Source of the DNA: an uncultured Caulobacterales bacterium
GTDB lineage: Bacteria > Pseudomonadota > Alphaproteobacteria > Caulobacterales > Caulobacteraceae
Reading direction: 5' to 3'
Assembly: GCA_903900155.1 (NCBI GenBank)
Contig: CAIUMD010000062.1
Span: 62,001-126,000 of the forward strand
Length of the DNA stretch: 64,000 nt
Numbering within the stretch: the first letter of the stretch is position 1; each line of letters starts with the position of its first letter. The notes under the pieces were generated by a model. The model was not told the DNA's origin. It saw only the letters and a program-made list of their open reading frames with translations, and made no database searches. Shown here piece by piece: positions 25,928-33,498 of this stretch. A program made the position numbers and the translations under genes.

Positions 25928-27256
25928 ATGGTGTTCGCGGTCGTCGCGCTGATCGCGCTGCTGGTCGTCCTGATCGGCTGGGGCAAGGTCCCGCCGTTCG
26001 TCGCCTTCCTGCTGACCGCCCTGGTCGCGGCCTTCAGCTTCGGCATGCCGCTGGATCAGGTGGCCAAGTCGATGGAGAAGGGCGTCGGCGACATGCTGGG
26101 CGGCCTGACCGCCATCATCTGCCTGGGCGCCATGTTCGGTCGCGCCATCGCCGATAGCGGCGCGGCCCAGAGCATCGCCCGCACCCTGATCGACGCCGTC
26201 GGCCTGCGTTTCATCCTGCTGGCCATGGCCCTGACCGGCCTGATCGTCGGCATCCCGCTATTCTACAGCGTCGGCTTCGTGGTCATGGTCCCGCTGATCC
26301 TGACCATCGCCAAGCGCGCAAACCTGCCGCCGGTCTATGTGGGCCTGCCGCTGCTGTGCGGCCTGTCGGTGGCGCACGGTTTCCTGCCGCCGCATCCCTC
26401 GCCGGTGGCGTTGATCAGCCTGTTCAACGCCGACACCGGCCTGACCCTGGGCTACGGCCTGATCGTCAGCATCGCGGCCCTGGCGGCGGGCGGGCCGCTG
26501 CTGGCCCTGACCCTCAAGCGCCTGAACGCCATCCCGCAGGCGCAGGCCGGCGCGGAGACCTCGTTCGCCGTCGCCGAGACCGACGAGGCCAGGACGCCCG
26601 GCGCCTTCAACAGCTTCACCACCGCGCTGCTGCCGGTCCTGCTGATCGCCGTGACCACGGTGCTGATGGTCACCATGCCGGCGACTTCGCCCGGAAAGCC
26701 GCTGGTCGGTTTCCTGGGCCAGTCGGTCGTCGTGCTGACCTTGGCGCTGATCTACGCCACCTTCAGCCTGGGCGTGCTGCGCGGGCAGGCCTTCACCGGC
26801 CAGATGGGGCGTTATGCCGACGCCCTGAAGGATGTCGCTGGCATCCTCCTGATCCTGGCCGGGGCGGGCGCGCTGAAGCAGGTGTTCGTCGATGCGGGCA
26901 TCAGCGACCAGTTGGGCGCCTGGCTGACGGCCCTGCCGCTGCATCCGCTGGTGCTGGGCTGGCTGATCGCCATGGTCATCCGCGTGGCCCTGGGCTCGGC
27001 CACCATCGCGGGCCTGACGGCCGCCGGCCTGCTGCAGCCGGTCATCGCCGCCAGCCATGTCGACCCCAACCTGATGGTGCTGGCGGTCGGCGCGGGCAGC
27101 CTGATGTTCTCGCACGTCAACGACCCGGGATTTTGGCTGTTCAAGGAGTATTTCGGCCTGGATCTCAAAGGCACCTTCCTGTCGTGGACGGTGATGGAAA
27201 GCCTGGTCGGCGTTGTCGGCCTGCTGTGCGTGATGGGCCTGAGCCTGGTCGTCTGA
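25928..27256 (+). CDS. GntP-family permease (gluconate/D-serine/organic acid:H+ symporter)
   Basis: A 442-residue inner membrane transporter with about twelve hydrophobic segments. It opens MVFAVVALIALLVVLIGWGKVPPFVAFLLTALV and contains family motifs such as GKVPPF, GIPLFYSVGFVVMVPL, HGFLPPHPSP and, near the end, SHVNDPGFWLFKEYFGL. GntP members import gluconate, fructuronate or D-serine (DsdX). Beside a D-amino-acid deaminase and deacylase, D-serine or an N-acyl/keto derivative is a sensible guess, not a demonstrated one. I start at the ATG at 25928; a TTG at 25910 would add six residues. Terminator-like DNA before it suggests its own promoter. Confidence 0.92.
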   Translation: MVFAVVALIALLVVLIGWGKVPPFVAFLLTALVAAFSFGMPLDQVAKSMEKGVGDMLGGLTAIICLGAMFGRAIADSGAAQSIARTLIDAVGLRFILLAMALTGLIVGIPLFYSVGFVVMVPLILTIAKRANLPPVYVGLPLLCGLSVAHGFLPPHPSPVALISLFNADTGLTLGYGLIVSIAALAAGGPLLALTLKRLNAIPQAQAGAETSFAVAETDEARTPGAFNSFTTALLPVLLIAVTTVLMVTMPATSPGKPLVGFLGQSVVVLTLALIYATFSLGVLRGQAFTGQMGRYADALKDVAGILLILAGAGALKQVFVDAGISDQLGAWLTALPLHPLVLGWLIAMVIRVALGSATIAGLTAAGLLQPVIAASHVDPNLMVLAVGAGSLMFSHVNDPGFWLFKEYFGLDLKGTFLSWTVMESLVGVVGLLCVMGLSLVV

Positions 27257-27345
27257 GAACTCGCGTTTCGGGTGATCCTTCGGGCGCGAATCGTAGCCCT
27301 ATGAGAACGCGACTTCCCTGACGGAAGAGGGCTCGGGCGACCCAG

Positions 27346-29112
27346 ATGTTGAAGCGGCCGACGGACGTGACCCAGCTGGACGGGCTGGTGCGCTACTCGC
27401 GTAGTGTCGCGCTGTCGCGCCTGGCCCTGGTCGCGGTTTTTGTCCTGCTGCTGATGAGTTTTGCGCCCTGGCATATCGCTGTCCTGGGCGTCATGGAGCT
27501 CGGTCTCTATTTCGCGCTGTTCATGGCCACCGAGGTCGCCTTGCGCGATCCCGACCCCGAGAAGGCGCACAAGCGGCTGGCCTTGCAGTCCGACATCCTG
27601 ATGCTGCTGCTGGTCTCCAATGCCTGCTGGATGGCGGTGCGGATCCGGCTGTGGGATGGCTCCGAATACCAGGTCGAGGCGGCATTGCTGGCGATATGTG
27701 TGCTGCTGTTCGCGGCCCTGCGGGTGCACCTCACGCGGGTCAGCTACGTGATCGGTGTGGTCCCGCCGTCCCTGACCCTGGTCTGGATCGCGGTCGACTG
27801 GAGCCATCCCTTCCACCTGGATCACTATACCCTGGCCACGATGCTGTTCGTGGCGGCGGTGCTGCTGGTGACCGCGCGCCAGCAGGCGACGGACCAGGCC
27901 CTGACCCGGACCGCGAGAGACCTCACCCGCAACAACGTCGCCCTGACCCAGGCCATGCATGAGGCCAAGGCCGCCAACCGCGCCAAGAGCGAACTGCTGG
28001 CGGTGGCCAGCCACGAGATCCGCACGCCGCTGAACGCCATACTGGGCTTTGCCCGCTCGCTGCGGGGCGAGCCCCTGACCCCGCGCCAAGCCGAGCTGGC
28101 CGCCGGCGTGATCGAGGGCGGCGAGCAGTTGAACCGCTTGCTGGATGGCATCCTCGATTTGGCCCGCGCCGACCCGCTGCGCGCCAAGCTGGACATCGCG
28201 CCGGTCGACCTGCGGGCCCTGGCGCGCTCGGTGGTGCGGGTGTGGAGCAGCCATGCCCGGGCCATCGGCGTGTCGCTGGTCCTGGAGGACGCCGACCCGG
28301 CCCTGTCCTTCCACGTGGTCGCCGACCTCGTCCGGCTGGAGCAGACCCTGGTCAACTTGGTCTCCAACGCCCTGGGCGCGGTGTCGGCCGGCGGCAAGGT
28401 CACTCTGCGCCTGGCCGGGGCGGTGCAGGGCGGCGACCTGCGGGTGCTGGTCGAGGTGGCCGACACGGGTCCGCCGGTCCCCGCCGACGAGCGGCTGAAG
28501 GTGTTCGAGGCCTGGGAGCAGACCGAGCGCGGCCGGCTGCAGGGCGGTACGGGCATGGGCCTGAAGATCTGCGCCCAGAACCTGGCCTTGATGGGCGGCG
28601 AGATCGCCGTTGATCCGCCCGCCGCCGCCTTGGGCGGGCAGGGCGGGGCGGTGTTCTGGTTCGCCTTCACCGCGCCGATCCAACGCCCGGCGCCCGCGCC
28701 GCTCCCGCGCGAGAAGGGCGAGGCCGGCGAGATCCGGGTCCTGGCGGCCGAGGACAATGGCGCAAACCGTCGGGTGCTAGCGCTGGCGCTGGAGAGCGCG
28801 CCGGTCTCCCTGACCTTCGCCGAGGACGGGGCCCTGGCCCTGGACCTGTGGCGGACCGGGGCTTTCGACCTGATCCTGATGGATGTCAAGATGCCGGTGC
28901 TGGGCGGGCGTGACGCCGTGCGCGAGATCCGCCGCGCCGAGCCGGCCGGGATCCGCATCCCGATCTGGATGCTGACCGCGAATGTCTTCCCCGAGGATGT
29001 CGCCCGCTATCGTGAGGACGGCGCCGATGGCGTGCTGCGCAAGCCGCTGGACGTCGCCGCCCTCTACGCCCTGCTGGCCGATGTCGCCCAGGCGCGGTTC
29101 GCCGCGACCTGA
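27346..29112 (+). CDS. Hybrid sensor histidine kinase with C-terminal receiver
   Basis: A 588-residue membrane kinase. The N-terminal ~190 residues hold about six hydrophobic helices with short loops and no large periplasmic domain. The HisKA phosphorylation box is ASHEIRTPLNAILGF (His at about residue 223). The HATPase domain has N-box LVSNALGAVSAGG and G2 box GTGMGLKI, but its G1 box reads ADTGPPVP where DTGxGI is usual. The receiver domain begins about residue 460 (IRVLAAEDNGANRRVLALAL), with phospho-acceptor Asp in LILMDVKMP and Lys in RKPLD. No response regulator gene is adjacent, so it is an orphan. The receiver may feed a phosphorelay or tune the kinase. The signal is unknown. Confidence 0.92.
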   Translation: MLKRPTDVTQLDGLVRYSRSVALSRLALVAVFVLLLMSFAPWHIAVLGVMELGLYFALFMATEVALRDPDPEKAHKRLALQSDILMLLLVSNACWMAVRIRLWDGSEYQVEAALLAICVLLFAALRVHLTRVSYVIGVVPPSLTLVWIAVDWSHPFHLDHYTLATMLFVAAVLLVTARQQATDQALTRTARDLTRNNVALTQAMHEAKAANRAKSELLAVASHEIRTPLNAILGFARSLRGEPLTPRQAELAAGVIEGGEQLNRLLDGILDLARADPLRAKLDIAPVDLRALARSVVRVWSSHARAIGVSLVLEDADPALSFHVVADLVRLEQTLVNLVSNALGAVSAGGKVTLRLAGAVQGGDLRVLVEVADTGPPVPADERLKVFEAWEQTERGRLQGGTGMGLKICAQNLALMGGEIAVDPPAAALGGQGGAVFWFAFTAPIQRPAPAPLPREKGEAGEIRVLAAEDNGANRRVLALALESAPVSLTFAEDGALALDLWRTGAFDLILMDVKMPVLGGRDAVREIRRAEPAGIRIPIWMLTANVFPEDVARYREDGADGVLRKPLDVAALYALLADVAQARFAAT

Positions 29113-29135
29113 ACGACGGCTTGCATCAATTGTAC

Positions 29136-29144
29136 GATAAATGA
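29136..29144 (+). promoter_or_regulatory. GATAAATGA motif before the galactanase gene (copy 1)
   Basis: The nonamer GATAAATGA lies 49 bases before the GH53 start, with ATTGTAC just upstream. A second copy with a similar left flank (ATTGATAT) precedes the TonB receptor of the same cluster at 30566-30574. The shared position suggests a common regulator or promoter element for galactan use. Confidence 0.4.
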
Positions 29145-29192
29145 TAGTCGCTCGGCAGCGGCGCGCCTCGATGCGTCCGCCACGGAGGAAAC

Positions 29193-30539
29193 ATGCCGAA
29201 CGCTCGTAGCTCGCTGATCGCGCTTTCCCTGGCCGCCTTGCTGGCCGCGCCGGTCCAGGCCGCGCCCCGGACCTATCTGGGCGTCGACATCTCCTACGCC
29301 AACGAGATGGAGGACTGCGGAGCGGTCTATCGCTCGGGCGGCAAGACGGTCGAGCCCTACGCGTTCTTCAAGTCGGCCGGCGCCAACGTGGCGCGGATCC
29401 GGATCTGGAACGATCCCGACTGGACGCCCTATTCGAACCTGAAGGACGTCAAGCGCAGCATCGCCAAGGCCCGCAAGGCCGGGCTGCAGGTGCTGCTGGA
29501 CTTCCACTATTCCGACGACTGGGCCGACGGCGACAAGCAGATCGCGCCCAAGGCCTGGGCCAAGCTGTCCACGCCGGACCAGGCCAAGGCGCTGTACGCC
29601 TTCACCCATGACACCCTGGCCGAGCTGGATCGCGAGGGGCTGATGCCCGACCTCGTCCAGGTCGGCAACGAGACCAATGGCGAGATCGTCTCCAGCCTGG
29701 CCAAGGCCAAGGAGCCGATCAATTGGCAGCGTAACGCCCTGCTGTTCAACGCCGGCATCAAGGCCGTGCGCGACGCCGGCGCGGCCTCGAAGATCAAGCC
29801 GCGGGTGATGCTGCACATCGCCCAGCCCGAGAACGTCGAGCCCTGGTTTGCAGCGGCCGCGAAGGCCGGCGTCACCGACTTCGACCTGATCGGCATCAGC
29901 TACTACAGCAAGTGGTCCAAGCGCTCGATGGCGCAGCTGGGCCAGACGATCAACCGCCTGCGCCACCTCTATGCGGCCGACGTTCTGGTGGTCGAGACGG
30001 CCTATCCCTTCACCAATGACGGCGCCGACAGCTCGCCCAACCTGCTGGGCGCGGACTCCCTTATCGCCGGCTATCCGGCCACCCCTGAGGGCCAGAAGAA
30101 GTACCTCACCGACCTGACCCAGCTGGTCTACGCCAGCGGCGGGGTAGGGGTGGTCTACTGGGAGCCGGCGTGGCTCTCGACCAAGTGCAAGACCCGCTGG
30201 GGTGCGGGCTCCAACTGGGAGAACGCGGCCCTGTTCGACTTCAAGGGTCAGGCCCTGGAAGGCGTACAATGGCTGACCGCGCCCTATGTCATGCCGGTGG
30301 ACGTAACCTTCCGTGTTCCGGCCCATGGCGAGGCCGCGCGGTTCATCGACGGCGATTTCCTGGGCGGGATCGGCCCGCGCCCCATGACCTTGGAGAACGG
30401 CGCCTGGATCTATCGCACCCGCCTGATGCCCGGCGCCTCGGTGACCGCCGCCACGGCGACCGACGCGGCCGCTGTCGGTGAAGCCGCAGCCAAGACCGCC
30501 ACGGTGGGCAAGGGCGTCAGCGTCATTCCGCTGGAGTAA
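29193..30539 (+). CDS. Arabinogalactan endo-beta-1,4-galactanase, GH53
   Basis: A 448-residue secreted enzyme that cuts beta-1,4-galactan side chains of pectin. A signal peptide (residues 1-24, ending VQA) precedes the (beta/alpha)8 domain. Family features include YLGVDISYANEMEDCG near the start, ARIRIWNDP, LLDFHYSDDWADG, acid/base Glu in LVQVGNETNGE, nucleophile Glu in VLVVETAYPF, and the late block GVVYWEPAWLSTKCK. After about residue 365 comes a small tail of about 80 residues (VTFRVPAHGEAARFIDGDF, repeated AxAxA near the end). This may be an add-on or binding segment and is not typical of minimal GH53 enzymes. It is first in a cluster with a TonB receptor and a GH2 enzyme. Confidence 0.95.
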   Translation: MPNARSSLIALSLAALLAAPVQAAPRTYLGVDISYANEMEDCGAVYRSGGKTVEPYAFFKSAGANVARIRIWNDPDWTPYSNLKDVKRSIAKARKAGLQVLLDFHYSDDWADGDKQIAPKAWAKLSTPDQAKALYAFTHDTLAELDREGLMPDLVQVGNETNGEIVSSLAKAKEPINWQRNALLFNAGIKAVRDAGAASKIKPRVMLHIAQPENVEPWFAAAAKAGVTDFDLIGISYYSKWSKRSMAQLGQTINRLRHLYAADVLVVETAYPFTNDGADSSPNLLGADSLIAGYPATPEGQKKYLTDLTQLVYASGGVGVVYWEPAWLSTKCKTRWGAGSNWENAALFDFKGQALEGVQWLTAPYVMPVDVTFRVPAHGEAARFIDGDFLGGIGPRPMTLENGAWIYRTRLMPGASVTAATATDAAAVGEAAAKTATVGKGVSVIPLE

Positions 30540-30565
30540 CGGCGCTTGCCTTGTGCGATTGATAT

Positions 30566-30574
30566 GATAAATGA
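30566..30574 (+). promoter_or_regulatory. GATAAATGA motif before the TonB receptor gene (copy 2)
   Basis: The second exact copy of GATAAATGA, 105 bases before the receptor ATG, within ATTGATATGATAAATGA. The matching copy precedes the GH53 gene. It supports shared control and suggests the receptor has its own promoter, not only read-through from GH53. Confidence 0.4.
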
Positions 30575-30678
30575 GGTCCGTGACGCTCGCGGGAGCGTCT
30601 GACGTCCAGACTCGTCGAAGCCCAAGGCAGCCACGCCACAAAAACGAAGCGCGGCGCTGTTTCACCAGGGGGAAACAC

Positions 30679-33342
30679 ATGACTCGCCATGCTATTCTGC
30701 TCGCCGCTGTCAGCGGCATCGTTCTGACGTCGGCTGCCGGCGCCTACGCCCAAACCGCTCCGGACACGGCCGCTCCGGCCAACGACGCCGTCGAGGAAGT
30801 CGTCGTCACCGGCGTCCGCAAGAGCCTGCGCGACGCCCTGGCCGTGAAGCAGGGCTCGGACAAGGTCGTCGAAGCCATCTCGGCCAAAGACATCGGGATG
30901 CTGCCCGACGTCACCATCGCCGAGTCCATCGCCCGCCTGCCGGGCGTCAACGCCACCCGCGACCGCGGCAACGACAGCCAGGCCGTCGTGCGCGGCCTGG
31001 GCGCGCGCCTGGTGCTGGGAACGATCAACAACCGCGAGGTCGCCTCGTCCGAGCCCGACCGCAACGTGCGCTGGGAGATCTACCCGTCGGAAGTCGTCTC
31101 CGGCGTGCAGGTCTACAAGTCGCAGTCGGCCGACCTGATCGCCGGCGGTGTCGCGGCCACCATCAACATCGACACCATCGCGCCCCTGGACTATCGCGGC
31201 CCGGCCTTCGTGCTGCGCGCCGGCCCGGTGTTCTATGACGGCGGCAAGGACATCCCGAACTACGGCACGACCGGCTATCGCGGCTCGGGCTCTTGGGTGC
31301 ACAAGATCAACGACGACCTGGCCGTGGTCCTGGGTGTCACCGCCCAGCGCCAGAAGAACGGCTATGGCTCGTTCACGGGCTGGGGCTACAACGACAGCAA
31401 CGCCCGCCCGCCGGCCGGGGCCAGCGACTATTCCAGCGACCTGAACCGCGACGGCAAGGTCGACTACACGCCCTGGGGCGCACAGATGTCGGCCAGCCGC
31501 ATCGACCAGAAGCGCACCGGCGTCTCGGGCGGCCTGCAGTTCAAGCCGACCGACCATTTCGAGCTGAAGGCCGACGCCCTCTATTCGAAGATCAAGATCA
31601 CCGAGGTCCAGGACCAGACCGTCTGGGGCGCCAACAACTGGGGCAACTGGAACCGGGGCGACGGAACCAACACCGGCTGGAACGACGCCGACTACCACGC
31701 CGCCGGCGCGTCCTTCACCCTGATCAACAACGCCGTGGTGGCCGGCCGCCTGCCGTATAGCTCGGTGCAGACCGTGCTGGCCAAATATACCGAAGCCAAG
31801 GACCTCTTCGCCGGCGGCCTGAACGGCAAGTGGACCGGCGACCAGTGGACCGTCACCGCCGACGCCTCGTACTCCAGGGCCAAACGGACCAACACCTGGA
31901 AGGCCGTGCGCTTCGAGGCCTGGCCCGCCTGGACCACCTTCGACTGGCGCGCCGGCGTCACGCCGACCATCACCACCAGCGAAGACAGCATCAAGCTCAG
32001 CCAGACCGCCGACCTGGCCGGCTCGCACGACGGTCCCGAGCGCCTGAACGACGAGCTGAAGGCCGCATCGCTGGACTTCGCCCGCGACTTCGGCGGCGAC
32101 AGCGTCTTCAAGAGCGTGCAGTTCGGCGTTCGCGCCTCGGACCGCACCAAGGATCACACCCGCTTCACCTTCAGCCCGGCGGCCACCGGCGCGACGGTGC
32201 CAGCCAGCCTGCTGAGCGCCTACAAGCTGAGCGACGGCGCCAATGTGCCGGCCCTGCTGACCGGCGACATCGACAAGATCGCGGCCGTGGCCTACGCGGC
32301 GGGCGCCTTCGACCTCAAGAACGCCAGCGAGGATCTGGGTTCGCGCTGGGGGGTCAACGAGAAGGTCTATGAGGGCTTTGGTAAGCTGAACTTCGCCGGC
32401 GACGGCGTGGGCGGCTCGTGGATCACCGGCAATGTCGGCGCCCGCCTGGTCCACACCAAGACCAGCAGCAACGGCATGCAGCAGGACACCGCCAGCGCCT
32501 TCAAGGCCATGACGGTCGACAACAGCTACACCGACTTCCTGCCCTCGGCGAACGCCAAGCTGGACTTCGGCGACGGCAAGCTGGTCCGCCTGGGCGTGGC
32601 CAAGGTCATCGCCCGTCCGCCGCTCGACGAACTGCGCGCCAGCCGCACCCTGGCCAACTGGTCGCCGTGGACTGGCAGCGCCGGCAATCCCAAGCTGAAG
32701 CCGTTCGAGGCCATCCAGTTCGACGCCTCGGCCGAATACTACTTCCGTCCGGAAGCCTTGGTGGCAGTGTCGTATTACTACAAGGCCGTCGACAGCTATA
32801 TCGGCTGGAAGCAGACCCCGGCCACGTTCAACGGCCAGACCTATACGGTCGCCAGCCCCGCCAATGGCGGCAGCGGCCATATCCAGGGCGTGGAGCTGAC
32901 CTTCCAGACGCCGTTCTTCTTCTTGCCGGGCCCGCTCAGCAAGTTCGGCGTCTATTCGAACTTCGCCTATGTCGATTCGAACCTGAAGGAGTTCTCGCCG
33001 GCCAATAATCCGCTGCGGATGACGGGCCTGGCCAAGAACACGGCGACGGTGGACCTGTGGTACTCCAACGCCGGCTTCGAGGCGCGCCTGGGCTGGAAGT
33101 ACCACTCGCCGATGACCGTCATTTACGGCTGGAACGGCTCGGACCTGCAGACGCTGCAGACCGAGAAGACCCTGGACTTCAGCTCGTCCTACCAGATCAA
33201 CGAGCGCATCGGCGTCCGCTTCCAGGTCAACAACCTGACCAACCAGGTGCTGCGGATGTACCGCGACAACGATCCCAACCGGATCGGGCGCTACGACAGC
33301 TACGGCCGTCGTTTCCTCGTCGACGTGACGCTGAAGTTCTAG
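30679..33342 (+). CDS. TonB-dependent receptor of the galactan cluster
   Basis: An 887-residue outer membrane receptor. The ATG at 30679 follows CAGGGGGAAAC and gives a clean signal peptide (RHAILLAAVSGIVLTSAAGA, ending AYAQ). A TonB box (EEVVVTGVRKSLRDALAVK) and plug motifs (AKDIGMLPDVTIAESIARLPGV, VVSGVQVYKSQSADLIAGG) match the carbohydrate-type receptors common in Caulobacter and Xanthomonas. The C-terminus is VDVTLKF. Lying between a GH53 galactanase and a GH2 beta-galactosidase, it most likely imports galacto-oligosaccharides (inference). The open frame upstream of the ATG carries no signal sequence. Confidence 0.93.
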   Translation: MTRHAILLAAVSGIVLTSAAGAYAQTAPDTAAPANDAVEEVVVTGVRKSLRDALAVKQGSDKVVEAISAKDIGMLPDVTIAESIARLPGVNATRDRGNDSQAVVRGLGARLVLGTINNREVASSEPDRNVRWEIYPSEVVSGVQVYKSQSADLIAGGVAATINIDTIAPLDYRGPAFVLRAGPVFYDGGKDIPNYGTTGYRGSGSWVHKINDDLAVVLGVTAQRQKNGYGSFTGWGYNDSNARPPAGASDYSSDLNRDGKVDYTPWGAQMSASRIDQKRTGVSGGLQFKPTDHFELKADALYSKIKITEVQDQTVWGANNWGNWNRGDGTNTGWNDADYHAAGASFTLINNAVVAGRLPYSSVQTVLAKYTEAKDLFAGGLNGKWTGDQWTVTADASYSRAKRTNTWKAVRFEAWPAWTTFDWRAGVTPTITTSEDSIKLSQTADLAGSHDGPERLNDELKAASLDFARDFGGDSVFKSVQFGVRASDRTKDHTRFTFSPAATGATVPASLLSAYKLSDGANVPALLTGDIDKIAAVAYAAGAFDLKNASEDLGSRWGVNEKVYEGFGKLNFAGDGVGGSWITGNVGARLVHTKTSSNGMQQDTASAFKAMTVDNSYTDFLPSANAKLDFGDGKLVRLGVAKVIARPPLDELRASRTLANWSPWTGSAGNPKLKPFEAIQFDASAEYYFRPEALVAVSYYYKAVDSYIGWKQTPATFNGQTYTVASPANGGSGHIQGVELTFQTPFFFLPGPLSKFGVYSNFAYVDSNLKEFSPANNPLRMTGLAKNTATVDLWYSNAGFEARLGWKYHSPMTVIYGWNGSDLQTLQTEKTLDFSSSYQINERIGVRFQVNNLTNQVLRMYRDNDPNRIGRYDSYGRRFLVDVTLKF

Positions 33343-33355
33343 CTTTAAGATCCGT

Positions 33356-33476
33356 ATCCCCGGCGAATGCCGGGGCCCAGATGGAAGGGCGCTGTGGCTG
33401 ACGCCATCGGCTCGGCGCTCTTCCAGCCAGCCCGGGCGCTTGGGGTCCCGGGTCCCGGCTTTCGCCGGGAAGACGG
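33356..33476. repeat. Intergenic repeat element with terminal hairpins
   Basis: Just after the receptor stop, a hairpin CCCCGGC-GAAT-GCCGGGG is followed about 100 bases later by TCCCGGC-TTTC-GCCGGGA, with partly complementary DNA between them. This arrangement is a common alphaproteobacterial intergenic repeat (recollection). It fills most of the gap before the GH2 gene and could stabilise or end the upstream message. The 44 codons open in frame upstream of the GH2 ATG are this element, not protein. Confidence 0.65.
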
Positions 33477-33498
33477 CGTTGAGTTGAGGGAGTTTCTG

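Noticed and set aside
33367-33498. Longer N-terminus for the GH2 enzyme
   Set aside because: The extension is encoded by an intergenic hairpin repeat and would bury a proper Tat signal and Shine-Dalgarno at 33499.
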